Source of the DNA: CAWBYL01 sp963793025
Lineage (GTDB): Bacteria; Actinomycetota; Acidimicrobiia; Acidimicrobiales; Acidimicrobilacustridaceae
Length of the DNA: 64,000 nucleotides
Reading direction: 5' to 3'
Assembly (NCBI GenBank): GCA_963793025.1
Contig: CAWBYL010000004.1
Span: forward strand, 186,001 to 250,000
Below are positions 1-9,191 of this stretch, piece after piece. Positions within the stretch are counted from its first letter, which is position 1. The number at the start of each line of letters is the position of its first letter. The translations under genes were made by a program, and so were the position numbers. The notes below the pieces were generated by a model, which worked only from the letters and a program-made list of their open reading frames with translations, searched no databases and had not been told where the DNA came from.

Positions 1-1322
1 TCGACCAGCTCGGCGGTGGCGTCGGGCTGTTGGTAGTAGCCGACGGTGACGTTGGCCCCCCGGACCAGCAGTTCGTCGTCGTCGGCGACGCTGAGCTCCA
101 CGCCGGGCACCGCCCGGCCCACCGTGCCGATCCGCACCGCGCCCGGTGGGTTGATGGTGGACACGCCGCCGTTCTCCGTCTGGCCGTACACCTCGGCGAC
201 GGGGAGGCCGATGCCGTGGAACCATCGCAGCAGGTCGGGGTGGATCGGCGCGGCGGCCGAGACGAGGAAACGGGCCTGGTCCAGGCCCAGCTCGGACCGG
301 ATGGTGCGGCCCACGGCGAGGTCGAGCACGCGGTACTGCCCGACCTCGAGGAGCGAGAGTGGGGCGCCGGCCCCCGTGACCCTTCCCTTGCGGGCCGCCA
401 GGTCGAGGTACCGACGGGCGAGCATCCGTTGGGGGGGAGCGAGCCCGTCCACCTTCTCCCGTATCCCCTCGCGGAACTTCTCCCACACGCGGGGCACGGC
501 GAAGAAGATCGTCGGTCGGCACGAGAGGAGGTCGCGCGCCACGGTGGAGAGGCTCTCGGCGAACCAGGTCTCACCACCGGCCAGGACCTGACCGAAGTCC
601 GAGACGGTTCTTTCGGCGACGTGGGACAGGGGCAGGAAGGAGAGGAAGCGGTCATCTGGGCCCACGGGGACGACGCTCGTGATGTTGGTGATGTTGGCGG
701 TGACGTTGCCGTGGCTGAGCACGGCGCCCTTGGGCTGGCCGGTCGTCCCCGACGTGTAGACGATGGTGGCCATGTCGGCGGGGGTGATGGCCGCGGCTCG
801 GTCCTCGATCACGGTCGGGTGCTCGGCCAGCTCGTCCTCGGCCAGGTCGTCGAGGTCACCCAGGTCGCCGATGAACTCGTGGTCGAGGCCCTCGCCCCGC
901 TCGAAGACGAAGACCCGTTCGAGGTCGGGAAGCTCCTCGCGGCGCAGGAGGACCTTGGAGAGCTGGTCGAAGTCCTCGACGAACAGGAACCGGCAGCCGG
1001 AGTGCCCGAGTACGTAGGCGACCTGGCTCGACGAGTTGGTGGGGTAGACCGGCACCGTGGCCGCGCCGGCCGCCAGGATGCCGAGGTCGGCCACGTGCCA
1101 CTCGAAGCGGTTGGTCGACAGGATGCCGATCCGGTCACCCGGCTTCGTGCCGAGGCGGATGAGCCCGCCGGCCACGTTGCCCACCCCTCGGGCGTAGTCG
1201 TCCCAGGTCAGGGTCTCCCACCCGCCGCCCCGGCGGCGGCGGAAGGCGGGGCGAGGGCCGTAGCGCTCGGCGTTGCGCCAGAAGACGTCGACGATGGAGG
1301 TACCGGGAGCTTGGTCGGGCAC
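1..1322 (-). CDS. AMP-dependent long-chain acyl-CoA synthetase (3' end cut by window)
   Basis: Activates a fatty or other carboxylic acid to its CoA thioester through an acyl-adenylate; a cytoplasmic or membrane-associated enzyme feeding beta-oxidation or lipid synthesis. About 440 residues are visible; the C-terminal part lies outside the window. The adenylate-forming P-loop (YTSGTTGQPKGA, about residues 189-200) and the later YGQTENGG stretch are clear, as is the N-terminal VPVYPTNSS segment typical of FadD15-like long-chain synthetases. The GTG start is chosen because an in-frame TAG lies 12 bases upstream. There is no Shine-Dalgarno; TAGCGT sits 6 bases before the GTG, so the message is probably leaderless. 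It is divergent from the small membrane-protein gene at 1415. The family call is secure, the substrate is not. Confidence 0.93.
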   Translation of the reverse strand, partial: MPDQAPGTSIVDVFWRNAERYGPRPAFRRRRGGGWETLTWDDYARGVGNVAGGLIRLGTKPGDRIGILSTNRFEWHVADLGILAAGAATVPVYPTNSSSQVAYVLGHSGCRFLFVEDFDQLSKVLLRREELPDLERVFVFERGEGLDHEFIGDLGDLDDLAEDELAEHPTVIEDRAAAITPADMATIVYTSGTTGQPKGAVLSHGNVTANITNITSVVPVGPDDRFLSFLPLSHVAERTVSDFGQVLAGGETWFAESLSTVARDLLSCRPTIFFAVPRVWEKFREGIREKVDGLAPPQRMLARRYLDLAARKGRVTGAGAPLSLLEVGQYRVLDLAVGRTIRSELGLDQARFLVSAAAPIHPDLLRWFHGIGLPVAEVYGQTENGGVSTINPPGAVRIGTVGRAVPGVELSVADDDELLVRGANVTVGYYQQPDATAELV

Positions 1323-1328
1323 GAGGTC

Positions 1329-1334
1329 ACGCTA
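1329..1334 (-). promoter_or_regulatory. -10 hexamer TAGCGT of the acyl-CoA synthetase gene
   Basis: TAGCGT reads on the minus strand six bases before the GTG start, leaving room only for a leaderless transcript. The divergent gene at 1415 carries the same TAGCGTGACC string at the same distance. Confidence 0.5.
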
Positions 1335-1402
1335 GCCACGGGTGTCGCTCCTCACCCGGGCGACCCTTCCACCGGCGTGCCGCCCCGCCCGGTCGGCCCC
1401 AG

Positions 1403-1408
1403 TAGCGT
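1403..1408 (+). promoter_or_regulatory. -10 hexamer TAGCGT of the 73-aa gene
   Basis: TAGCGT ends six bases before the GTG at 1415. No Shine-Dalgarno is present. Confidence 0.5.
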
Positions 1409-1414
1409 GACCCG

Positions 1415-1636
1415 GTGGCCAACCACAAGAAGACCAAGCGCCCCCGGAAGCCTCAGCACCACCTTCCCAAGGTGGGCACCCCGGCCGACGACGCCCACCG
1501 GCTCGAGCAGAGCCGCAAGGACCTCCTCGACTTCGGGCTGGCCAAGCCGAAGCACGGCGTCACCAACTGGGTGATCGCCATCGTGGCGGTGGTGGTGCTG
1601 GTCCTCGGCACCATCGCCCTCATCGCCCTCACCTGA
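1415..1636 (+). CDS. Small single-pass membrane protein, unknown function
   Basis: A 73-aa protein that I cannot assign to a named family. The first half is very basic (Lys/Arg/His-rich, residues 1-20), the middle is hydrophilic, and residues about 50-72 form one transmembrane helix rich in Val, Ala and Ile that reaches the C-terminus, so it is likely tail-anchored with the basic part in the cytoplasm. The GTG start follows a TAGCGT box by six bases. Its stop lies inside the 3' end of the convergent SDR gene (8-bp overlap). The composition and clear membrane helix support a real gene; function is unknown. Confidence 0.7.
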   Translation: MANHKKTKRPRKPQHHLPKVGTPADDAHRLEQSRKDLLDFGLAKPKHGVTNWVIAIVAVVVLVLGTIALIALT

Positions 1637-2405
1637 CCCCGCTGATGCCTCCGTCCACGGGCAGGATCACGCCGGTGACGTAGGCGCCCGCCCGCGAGCA
1701 CAAGTAGATGGTGGCGCCGGCCATGTCCTCGGGGGTTCCGATCCGCCGGAGGGGGACCTGGCCCCGGATGGCGTCGCCCCAGGACTCGAGGGTGGCGGCC
1801 ATCATCTTCGACTCGAAGGGCCCGGGGGCGATGGCGTTGACGGTGATGTGGTCGGGGGCGAGCCGTTTGGCCAGCACCCGGGTCATGTGGTGGACGCCGG
1901 CCTTGGCCGCCGAGTACGAGTACGTCTCCAGGTCGGGCGCCCGGATGCCGTCGACCGACCCGATGTTCACCACCCGGGCGGGGTCCTCGTGGGTGCCGGC
2001 GGCGGCGAGGGCGGGCCGGAGGAACCGGGTGAGGTGGAACACGCCCTTGAGGTTGAGGTCCAGGACCCGGTCCCACGCGGCGTCGTCGAACTCGTCCAGC
2101 GGAGCGCCCCAGGTCGCGCCGGCGTTGTTCACGAGGATGTCGAGGCGGCCGCCTTCCCGCTCGGTCACGGTCTCGGCCAGGCGGCGGCACTCCGACTCAG
2201 CGGAGAGGTCGGCGGGTACGGCGACGCACTCGCCGACGCGGGAGAGCTCGGCGGCCACCTCGTCGCACACGTCGGCCTTGCGCGACGACACGTAGACCCG
2301 GACCCCGGCCTCGACCAGGCCCCGGGCGATCATCAGCCCGATGCCCCGGCTCCCGCCGGTGACCAACGCGGTCTTGCCGGAGACGTCGAACAGGCCAGTG
2401 CTCAC
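1629..2405 (-). CDS. Short-chain dehydrogenase/reductase (SDR)
   Basis: NAD(P)-dependent oxidoreductase of the classical SDR fold, 258 aa, cytoplasmic. Visible hallmarks are the cofactor loop TGGSRGIG (about residues 17-24), the NNAGA motif, the catalytic Ser in NIGSVDG, the YSAAK catalytic Tyr/Lys pair and the C-terminal LPVDGGISG typical of 3-oxoacyl-ACP reductase-like or polyol-type SDRs. It is convergent with the 73-aa gene and lies 40 bp downstream of the SnoaL-like gene on the same strand, so the two may be cotranscribed. The substrate cannot be told from sequence; an acyl-CoA or alcohol oxidation role fits the lipid-rich neighbourhood. Confidence 0.93.
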   Translation of the reverse strand: MSTGLFDVSGKTALVTGGSRGIGLMIARGLVEAGVRVYVSSRKADVCDEVAAELSRVGECVAVPADLSAESECRRLAETVTEREGGRLDILVNNAGATWGAPLDEFDDAAWDRVLDLNLKGVFHLTRFLRPALAAAGTHEDPARVVNIGSVDGIRAPDLETYSYSAAKAGVHHMTRVLAKRLAPDHITVNAIAPGPFESKMMAATLESWGDAIRGQVPLRRIGTPEDMAGATIYLCSRAGAYVTGVILPVDGGISGVR

Positions 2406-2445
2406 GAGCGGACCCCCCGCCGAGAGCGGACCGGACGGAGCTGCA

Positions 2446-2900
2446 CTAGGTGGGCTTCTGCATGGATTCGATGAGCAGGTGCTGGCTGAGGTCGCCGTAG
2501 AGCGCGGGGCGCATGCGTCGCTCGGTGAAGCGCCAGGTGCCGTCGGCCACCTCGAAGCTGTCGTGGTAGTCCCCGGCGATGATCGGCTGGAGACCGAGCA
2601 CGTCGGTCTGCTGGAGCACCGTGAACCGCGACCGGCAGGCTGCGGTGCGGCCGTCGGGGGCCGCGGTGACCAGCGGGTTGGTGATCATGTGTCGGGTGCG
2701 AGGGGTGCCGTCGGGGTACAGACGGGTCGTGGCCGTGTACAGCTGGGTGACGGCCTCGGCCCCCGTGGCGATGGGCGTACCGTCGGCGTCGGCGATGCAG
2801 CCGTGGGCGAACAGCTCGCCGATCCCGGCGTAGTCCCCCCGTCGATCAGCTCCGCGTAGCGGTACAGCAGGTTCTCGATCGGCCCCCGTGGATCGTTCAT
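2446..2900 (-). CDS. SnoaL/NTF2-like protein, interrupted by a frameshift
   Basis: A cone-fold protein of about 151 aa if one base is restored. The N-terminal 20 residues (ending YRYAELID) are in one frame and the rest (starting DYAGIGELFAHG) in another. The break is a run of six C at 2835-2840, where seven would restore the frame. The product resembles SnoaL-like polyketide-cyclase/hydroxylase-associated proteins (start with ENLLYRYAELID, centre RTRHMITN, aromatic-rich C-terminal half). The ATG start at 2900 follows TAGCCT by six bases. The gene may be intact in the living organism (homopolymer error) or a fresh pseudogene. Function beyond the fold is not assignable. Confidence 0.75.
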
Positions 2901-2906
2901 GTCGGA

Positions 2907-2912
2907 AGGCTA
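2907..2912 (-). promoter_or_regulatory. -10 hexamer TAGCCT of the SnoaL-like gene
   Basis: TAGCCT on the minus strand, six bases before the ATG; leaderless arrangement. Confidence 0.45.
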
Positions 2913-2991
2913 GAGCGTGGTCGCAGGCCGCGGCGGGCCGGTACTGGTCACGGCGATGACGACCGCCACGACACGAGCGCTTGATGGTCGC

Positions 2992-4659
2992 TCAGCGCGG
3001 GGTGCGGCGCCGGACGTGGTCCCGGGCGTGGGCGACCGCCGTGTCCAGGTCGGTGAACAGGTGCTGCTCGGTGGCGAGGTGGTCGAGGGCGCCGACGGCG
3101 CGCAGGATCCGCTCGTGCTCGGGTCGTGGCCCCTTGACGAGCACCGTCACCTTGCGGTGCTCCAACTCCTCGATCAGTCCTCCGAGAGCCTGGGCCCCGG
3201 TGGCGTCGAGGAGTTGGAGGTCCGGCATCCGCAGGATGAGGACCTCGACGTCACCCAACTGGGCCAGGTCGGTGAGGAACCGCTGGGCGGCGCCGAAGAA
3301 GAGAGCCCCGTCGAGTCGGTAGACGACGATGTGCTCGTGGAGGAGGCGGTGCTCGACGTCGAGATCCGTTCCGCCGTCGGTGGCCGCGGCGATCGGGGTC
3401 GGCTCCACCACCGTGGTGCGGGCGAGGCTGCGCAGGGCCAGCACCGCGGCGATCGCAAGGCCGATCTCGACGGCCACGATGAGGTCGAACACAACTGTGG
3501 CCGTCGCCGTGGCGACCAGGACCACGGCGTCGCTGTGGGTGGAGCGCAGGATCGACCGCACGGCGTGGAGATCGGCCATCCGGTAGGCGGTGACCATGAG
3601 CACGCCGGCGAGCACCGCCAGCGGGATCCGGGCCACCAGCCCGGCTGCCAGCAGGACGACGAGAACGAGGGCACCGGCGTGCACCATCGACGCGACCCGT
3701 GTCCGGGCGCCGGCTCGGGCGTTGACCGCGGTGCGGGCGATGGCCCCGGTGGTGGGCATGCCCCCGAACAGGGGAGAGGCGATGTTGGCGAGGCCCTGGC
3801 CGAAGAGCTCCCGGTCCGGGTCGTGACGAGGGCCGTCGGTCATGCCGTCGGCGACCTTGGCCGACAGGAGGCTCTCGATGGCAGCCAGCGCGGCCACCGC
3901 CACCGCCGGCCCGAGCAGGCTGCTGAGGCTCCCGGTGTCGAGGCTCGGAACGGTCGGGTGGGGGAGCCCGCTCGGAAGAGCCCCGATGCGGGCCACGTCC
4001 CAACCGGCGGCCTCGGCGAGCAGCGTGCCGAGCACGACGGCGGCGAGCGAGGCGGGTATCCCGCGGTGCAGACGGGGAGCGACGACCATCACGACGGCGA
4101 CGACGGCCAGGATGAGCAGCGACGGCAACGTCGACTCCGTGGCGATCCGACCGAGGGAGCGAACGGCGACGAGGGCGGTGTTCTCCCCTTCGGGCTTGGT
4201 CACTCCGAGCGCCGCCGGAACCTGCTGGAGGAAGATGATGACGGCGATTCCGATGGTGAAGCCTTCGACCACCGGCCACGGGATGTAGGCCAGGAAACGC
4301 CCGAGGCCGGCGACGGCGGCGGCCACGACGATCAACCCGGCGAGGATGCCGACCACCGCGACCATCCCCGGCCCCCGGCTCGCGACGAGCGGGACGAGCA
4401 CGACGGTCATGGCGCCGGTCGGACCCGACACCTGGAGGTTCGAGCCACCGAAGAAGGCGGCGACGAAGCCGGCCACGATCGAGGTGGTGAGCCCGGCGGC
4501 GGCGCCCAGCCCCGAGCTGACCCCGAAGGCGAGGGCGAGCGGGAGGGCCACGACCGCCACCGTCAGACCGGCCACCACGTCGCCGCGCCAGGTGCGCCGC
4601 AGCCCGGCGTAGTCGGATCGCCGCGGGAGCAGCCGCGCCACGGGCGGCGGCACCCGCAT
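2992..4659 (-). CDS. SulP-family anion transporter with C-terminal STAS domain
   Basis: Inner-membrane transporter of the SulP/SLC26 family, 555 aa. These proteins move sulfate, bicarbonate or dicarboxylates. Residues about 20-420 hold ten or more hydrophobic helices, beginning with the family's DVVAGLTVAVVALPLALAF region, and residues about 440-550 form a STAS domain (start HIVVYRLDGALFFG, core LLDATGAQALGGL). The ATG overlaps the stop of the upstream ArsR-type gene in a TGATG arrangement, so translation is probably coupled and the regulator probably controls the transporter. The transported anion is not determined by sequence; bicarbonate or sulfate are both possible. Confidence 0.95.
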   Translation of the reverse strand: MRVPPPVARLLPRRSDYAGLRRTWRGDVVAGLTVAVVALPLALAFGVSSGLGAAAGLTTSIVAGFVAAFFGGSNLQVSGPTGAMTVVLVPLVASRGPGMVAVVGILAGLIVVAAAVAGLGRFLAYIPWPVVEGFTIGIAVIIFLQQVPAALGVTKPEGENTALVAVRSLGRIATESTLPSLLILAVVAVVMVVAPRLHRGIPASLAAVVLGTLLAEAAGWDVARIGALPSGLPHPTVPSLDTGSLSSLLGPAVAVAALAAIESLLSAKVADGMTDGPRHDPDRELFGQGLANIASPLFGGMPTTGAIARTAVNARAGARTRVASMVHAGALVLVVLLAAGLVARIPLAVLAGVLMVTAYRMADLHAVRSILRSTHSDAVVLVATATATVVFDLIVAVEIGLAIAAVLALRSLARTTVVEPTPIAAATDGGTDLDVEHRLLHEHIVVYRLDGALFFGAAQRFLTDLAQLGDVEVLILRMPDLQLLDATGAQALGGLIEELEHRKVTVLVKGPRPEHERILRAVGALDHLATEQHLFTDLDTAVAHARDHVRRRTPR

Positions 4660-5054
4660 CAGCGTGGGCCGTGGACGTCGTTGAGGTCGGCCAACAGGCT
4701 CTGGGTGTCGCTCAGCGAACTGATGAGGAGTTGTCGCGCTGCGGCCAGCAGGTCGGCCATGAGCGCGCTGCGCACCGAGTAGAAGACCTGGTTCCCGTCC
4801 TTGCGGGTGCTGACCAGGTTGGCTCGACGCAGGACACCGAGCTGCTGGGACAGGTGGGACGACTCCAGCCCGACGAGCGGCTGGAGCTCACCGACCGAGC
4901 GCTCACCCTCGACGAGCTGCTCGAGGATGCGGATGCGGCCGGGGTTGCCCATCGAGCGGAACAGCTCCGCCTTCAGCTCACTGATCGGGACGTCGTTCGT
5001 GTCGGCCCCGTCGGTGGGATGGCTGGCATCCGCAGAGACCGACTTTCTGGACAT
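4659..5054 (-). CDS. ArsR-family winged-helix repressor
   Basis: A 131-aa DNA-binding protein with a winged helix-turn-helix (about residues 25-105; recognition region LESSHLSQQLGVLRRANLV and the wing KDGNQVFYSV). There is no cysteine in the whole protein, so the usual Cys-based metal sensing of ArsR/SmtB proteins is excluded and another signal is likely. It heads a two-gene unit with the SulP transporter, which it probably regulates along with itself. The ATG is six bases downstream of TAACCT, and the TATCAGATA dyad just upstream could be its operator. Confidence 0.92.
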   Translation of the reverse strand: MSRKSVSADASHPTDGADTNDVPISELKAELFRSMGNPGRIRILEQLVEGERSVGELQPLVGLESSHLSQQLGVLRRANLVSTRKDGNQVFYSVRSALMADLLAAARQLLISSLSDTQSLLADLNDVHGPR

Positions 5055-5060
5055 ATGACA

Positions 5061-5073
5061 AGGTTATCAGATA
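5061..5073 (-). promoter_or_regulatory. arsR-type promoter: -10 TAACCT overlapping a TATC/GATA dyad
   Basis: On the minus strand TATCTGATA is followed directly by TAACCT, and the ATG begins six bases later. The AT-rich stretch stands out in the GC-rich surroundings. The dyad (TATC-N-GATA) overlaps the -10, as expected of an autorepressor site; this last point is inference. Confidence 0.45.
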
Positions 5074-5293
5074 GCCAACCCGTCAGTCTTGAGCGGGCGG
5101 GCGGCGCATCGGGGTCGAGTGCGTCGTTTCAGACCGGACATGGGCCGAACGGCCTAGGTCGAACGGACGATTTATCGTGCGGCCGATGGTCACGGAGCGT
5201 GGTCGAGCCTAGGCTGACCAGCGGTTGGGATCCGGCGGCGAACCGAGGTCGTGGAATCCGAGCCGCCCGCGCGCAGACGGACCGGAGAACGAG

Positions 5294-6625
5294 ATGGCCG
5301 ACGAGGGTCAGAGGGAGTCGGCGGCTGTCGACCCTCCGACGCGCGCGGCGCGTGGCTCCGACCTCTCCTCCCCGCTCGCCTCGCGCGTCTTCGACACGAT
5401 GCCGATCGGCGTCGGGCTCTTCAACCTCGATGCCAAGCTCCGTCACGCCAATCCGGTGCTGTGTCAGCTGTTGGGGGCGTCGACCCACGACCTGCGGGGT
5501 CGGGCCCTGCTCGAGCTGGTCGCCCCCGTCGAGCGCAACGGGGCCCGCAGCCATCTCGACGAGCTGTTGGCGGGCGGCCTCAACGCCTTCACGTGCAGCA
5601 TCTCGACGTTCGACGAGACCATCCGGTGGCCGGTGAAGGCCCACGTGGCGGCGGCGTTCTCGGCCGACGGTCAGGTCGGCGGCTTCGTCCTGCAGATCTT
5701 CGACTTCGGTCCTGTCGACGGCCCGCCGCCGCTGCCGCAGGGCCTGGCGACGGTCCTCGAGGAGGGCTCCGACTTCCTCATCACGACCCAGGCCGACGGC
5801 ACCATCAGCTACGGCAACCGGGCCGCCCGTGAGGTGCTGGGCGTGGGCACCGCCGACGGCGTTCCCCGCCTCGCCGACATGCTCGACGTGTCGAGCCTGG
5901 AGGTCTACCAGGAGGTCATCGAGCCGGTCCTCAGGACCGAGGGCAGCTGGCAGGGTGAGCTCACGGTGCGCACCCGTCAGGGCCGGGGTCTGGCCGTGTC
6001 GCTGCGGATGGTGGCCCACCAGGTTCCCGATGCCGCCGGCGCCGACTCGATCGGTCCGGTGTCGATGTTCGCCCGCGACATCACCGAGCTGAAGAACGCC
6101 GAACGCAAGCTGCGCCAGCTGGCGACCCACGACTACCTCACCGGTCTGCCCAACCGCCTCCTTCTCTACGATCGCCTCGAGCTGGCCCTCAACCGGTACG
6201 CCCGCTACGGCACGCCGGTCACGCTGATGTTCTGCGACCTCGACGGCTTCAAGCCGGTGAACGACGCCTACGGCCACCAGGTCGGCGACGCCGTGCTGAC
6301 CGAGGTGGCCGACCGCATCCACTCCGTCGTGCGCGACACCGACACCGCGGCGCGCCTCGGCGGCGACGAGTTCGCCGTCCTGGTGGAGGGCGTCGACGAC
6401 CTCGAGCTGCTCACGAACGTGGCCGAACGGCTGGTCGCCACCGTCTCCGAGCCCGTGCAGGTCGGAGGCACGACCGCGCAGGTAGGCGTGTCCGTCGGGC
6501 TCGTCCAGGCCTCCGACCGGTGCCACGAGGCCGATGCCCTGGTGGCGGCGGCCGACGCGTCGATGTACGAGGCCAAGGCTGCGGGCCGGGGCCGCTACCA
6601 CGTGTGGACAGGCACCGAGGGCTGA
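5294..6625 (+). CDS. Diguanylate cyclase with two PAS domains and GGDEF
   Basis: Makes the second messenger c-di-GMP from two GTP; cytoplasmic, with no membrane helix or signal peptide visible in 443 aa. Two PAS-type sensor folds occupy about residues 30-145 and 155-275, and the GGDEF domain about 278-440. The catalytic GGDEF motif is intact (residues 356-360), and an RDTD sequence with five residues between it and the motif is a canonical inhibitory I-site, so product feedback is expected. No EAL domain follows. The ATG at 5294 is preferred over the in-frame GTG upstream because GGAG lies six bases before it. The signal sensed by the PAS domains is unknown. Confidence 0.95.
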   Translation: MADEGQRESAAVDPPTRAARGSDLSSPLASRVFDTMPIGVGLFNLDAKLRHANPVLCQLLGASTHDLRGRALLELVAPVERNGARSHLDELLAGGLNAFTCSISTFDETIRWPVKAHVAAAFSADGQVGGFVLQIFDFGPVDGPPPLPQGLATVLEEGSDFLITTQADGTISYGNRAAREVLGVGTADGVPRLADMLDVSSLEVYQEVIEPVLRTEGSWQGELTVRTRQGRGLAVSLRMVAHQVPDAAGADSIGPVSMFARDITELKNAERKLRQLATHDYLTGLPNRLLLYDRLELALNRYARYGTPVTLMFCDLDGFKPVNDAYGHQVGDAVLTEVADRIHSVVRDTDTAARLGGDEFAVLVEGVDDLELLTNVAERLVATVSEPVQVGGTTAQVGVSVGLVQASDRCHEADALVAAADASMYEAKAAGRGRYHVWTGTEG

Positions 6626-6647
6626 GCCCACGGGGGTTGGGTCGGGG

Positions 6648-7317
6648 TCAGACCCCGTCCCCCGGCCGGTCGTCCACGAGCATGTCGATCGTGGGGCCGT
6701 GCAGCATGCGCTTGTGCGTGGCGATGACCTGGCGGTCCTTGCCGGCCAGCGCCGCCGCGTAGGTGACCGCCCGGTCGAGCACCTCGCCCTCGGGGGCGAT
6801 CTCGGCCACGATGCCCGCATGCAGGGCGTCGGGACCGGTGAAACGATGGCCGGTGACGAGGGCCCGGTGCACGGCCGGGGCCGGCAGGGTGGCCGACAGC
6901 AGCTCGGCCATCGAGGGTCCGACGGCCAGGCCCAGATCGACCTCCGGCATGCACCAGTAACCCCGGTCCTCGCGCATCACGATGCGGTCGTGGGCGCTGC
7001 TCAACAGGGCGCCGGCCCCGAAGGCATGGCCGTTCACGGCGGCCACGGTCACCCCGGCGAAGCCGAGGACCCGCCCCCACACGCGATGCAGGTCCCGGAT
7101 CATCGGCCCACCGGGGGTTGGCCCCCAGCCACTCGAGGTCCAGCCCGTTGCTGTAGAAGCGTCCGGTCCCGGTGGTGACGAGGGCGAGCGGCCCCTCGTG
7201 GGCCTCCACCTCGTCGAGCACGACGTGCCACCGGTCGACCTCGTCGCCGTCGAAGCGGTTCTCGCCGTCGGCCATCGTCACGACGGCCACGTCCTCGTGC
7301 CACTCGAGATGCACCAT
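6648..7317 (-). CDS. Enoyl-CoA hydratase/isomerase (crotonase) family, frameshifted
   Basis: A crotonase-fold protein, about 222 aa once repaired. The N-terminal part (MVHLEWHEDVAVVTM..., through LEWLGANP) is in one frame and the remainder (PMIRDLHRVWGRVLGFAG..., including the oxyanion-hole region NGHAFGAGALL) in the frame one base away. The shift is at a run of five G at 7113-7117; four would restore one reading frame. The C-terminal half resembles peroxisomal-type enoyl-CoA isomerases. The ATG at 7317 is preferred because crotonases begin close to this point. It is divergent from the acyl-CoA dehydrogenase, a sensible beta-oxidation pairing. Confidence 0.8.
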
Positions 7318-7373
7318 CGCCGCAGCATTGCAGGTCGGGTCGACCCGCACCTCGGGTGACCGGGGCACGGCAC

Positions 7374-7379
7374 TAGCCT
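7374..7379 (+). promoter_or_regulatory. -10 hexamer TAGCCT of the acyl-CoA dehydrogenase gene
   Basis: Six bases separate TAGCCT from the GTG at 7386, with no Shine-Dalgarno between. Confidence 0.45.
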
Positions 7380-7385
7380 CGCCGC

Positions 7386-9191
7386 GTGGCTGACTATCGC
7401 CCTCCGCTGCGCGACATCCGGTTCGTGCTGGAGCACCTCACCGACCTCGGGGCCCTGTGCCAGCTCCCGGCCTTCTCGGCTCTCGATCCCGAGACGATCA
7501 TGGGGGTCCTCGAGGAGAACGCCCGCTTCGTCACTGATGTGATCGCCCCCCTGAACCGGGTGGGTGACGTCGAGGGCAGCCAGCACGATCCGGCCACGAA
7601 CCAGGTCCGCACGCCCACCGGGTTCGTCGACGCCTACCGCCAGTACGTCGCCGGCGGGTGGGGAGGGGTGCCCTTCCCGGAGGAGTACGACGGCGGCGGC
7701 TTCCCCTGGGTCGTGGGCATCGCCCTCCAGGAGCTCATCTCCTCGGCCAACATGGCCTTCTCGTTGGCCCCGCTGCTGACCCAGGGGGCCATCGACCTCC
7801 TGATGCACCACGGCGACGAGGAGCAGAAGGAGCGCTTCTTGAAGAAGATGGTGACCGGCGAGTGGACCGGCACCATGAACCTCACCGAGCCCCAGGCCGG
7901 ATCGGACGTGGGGGCGGTGCGCACCAAGGCACTGCCGGCCGACGACGGCACGTGGCGGATCACCGGGACCAAGATCTACATCACCTTCGGTGAGCACGAC
8001 ATGGCCGAGAACATCCTGCACCTGGTGCTGGCCCGGGTCCCCGACGCCCCGCCCGGCACCAGAGGAATCTCCTGTTTCATCGTGCCCAAGTTCCTCGTGA
8101 ACGACGACGGCTCGCCGGGTGAGCGCAACGACGTCACCTGCGTGTCGATCGAGCACAAGATGGGTATCAACGCGAGCCCCACCTGCGTGATGAGCTACGG
8201 CGAGGGCGACGGCGCCGTCGGCTACCTCATCGGCGAGGCCAACGAAGGCATGCGCTACATGTTCACGATGATGAACAACGCCCGTCTCTCGGTGGGTCTG
8301 GAAGGCCTCGCCCTGGCCGAGCGGGCCTACCAGGACGCCCTCCAGTACAGCCAGGAACGCCGCCAGGGCCGGGCTCCCGACGCTCCCCGGGGCGAGACCT
8401 CGCTCATCGTGGATCTTCCCGACGTGCGCCGGATGCTGCTGGTCATGAAGGCCACCATCGACGCCCTCCGGGCCATCATCTACACCAACGCCCAGGCCAT
8501 CGACCTGGCCACCCACCACCCCGATCCCGACGTGCGCACCCGCAACCAGGAGCTGGCCGAGCTGCTCACGCCGGTGTCGAAGGGGTTCGGCACCGAGATG
8601 GGCATCGAGTGCACGTCGCTGGCCATCCAGGTCTACGGGGGCATGGGCTACATCGAGGAGTCGGGGGTTCCCCAGCACTTCCGGGATGCCCGCATCACCG
8701 CCATCTACGAGGGCACCAACGGCATCCAGGCCATGGATCTGGTGGGCCGCAAGCTGCCCATGCGGGGTGGGGGTGTGGTGGCCGACTTCCTCGCCGAGGT
8801 CGAGGCTCTCGACGCCGAGCTCGAAGCCGCCGGCGACGACCTGGCCGGGGTGCGCTCCGCGCTGGCCACCGCCCGCACCCAGGTGGCCGACACCGTCGCC
8901 TGGCTCCTGGAGAACGGAGCGGCCGACGTGAGCGACGCACTGGCCGGAGCCACGCCGTTCCTGCGGATGTTCGGGCTGCTCGTCGGTGGTCGCTACCTGG
9001 CTGAGGCGGCGCTGGCGGCCGGCCGAGACCTGGCCGAGGGGGTGGGCGACGCCGAGCACCTGACCGCCCGTGTGGTGGTGGCTCGGTTCTACGCCGCCAA
9101 CCTGCTCCCCGGTGTCGCCGGGCTCGGGCCGGCCGTGCGGGCCGGCTCGGCCGACCTCTTCGCCGTGGGCCCCGACGCCCTGGTCGGTTGA
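7386..9191 (+). CDS. Acyl-CoA dehydrogenase, long FadE5/DmdC-like type
   Basis: FAD enzyme that introduces the alpha-beta double bond into an acyl-CoA thioester. At 601 aa it is longer than the usual 380-400 aa because of an N-terminal extension (residues 1-75) and a C-terminal helical domain (about 470-600), as in FadE5 and 3-methylmercaptopropionyl-CoA dehydrogenase-like proteins. The FAD/substrate stretch TMNLTEPQAGSDVGAVRT (about residues 160-177) and the catalytic-base segment IYEGTNGIQ are intact. The GTG start is leaderless in appearance. Its stop overlaps the possible TTG start of lgt, so the two genes are likely cotranscribed. Chain-length preference is unknown. Confidence 0.95.
   Translation: MADYRPPLRDIRFVLEHLTDLGALCQLPAFSALDPETIMGVLEENARFVTDVIAPLNRVGDVEGSQHDPATNQVRTPTGFVDAYRQYVAGGWGGVPFPEEYDGGGFPWVVGIALQELISSANMAFSLAPLLTQGAIDLLMHHGDEEQKERFLKKMVTGEWTGTMNLTEPQAGSDVGAVRTKALPADDGTWRITGTKIYITFGEHDMAENILHLVLARVPDAPPGTRGISCFIVPKFLVNDDGSPGERNDVTCVSIEHKMGINASPTCVMSYGEGDGAVGYLIGEANEGMRYMFTMMNNARLSVGLEGLALAERAYQDALQYSQERRQGRAPDAPRGETSLIVDLPDVRRMLLVMKATIDALRAIIYTNAQAIDLATHHPDPDVRTRNQELAELLTPVSKGFGTEMGIECTSLAIQVYGGMGYIEESGVPQHFRDARITAIYEGTNGIQAMDLVGRKLPMRGGGVVADFLAEVEALDAELEAAGDDLAGVRSALATARTQVADTVAWLLENGAADVSDALAGATPFLRMFGLLVGGRYLAEAALAAGRDLAEGVGDAEHLTARVVVARFYAANLLPGVAGLGPAVRAGSADLFAVGPDALVG

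Noticed and set aside
2917..4782. 621-codon plus-strand open frame
   Set aside because: It is antisense to the SulP transporter and the ArsR-type gene and consists of Gly/Asp/His/Arg-rich text without domains.
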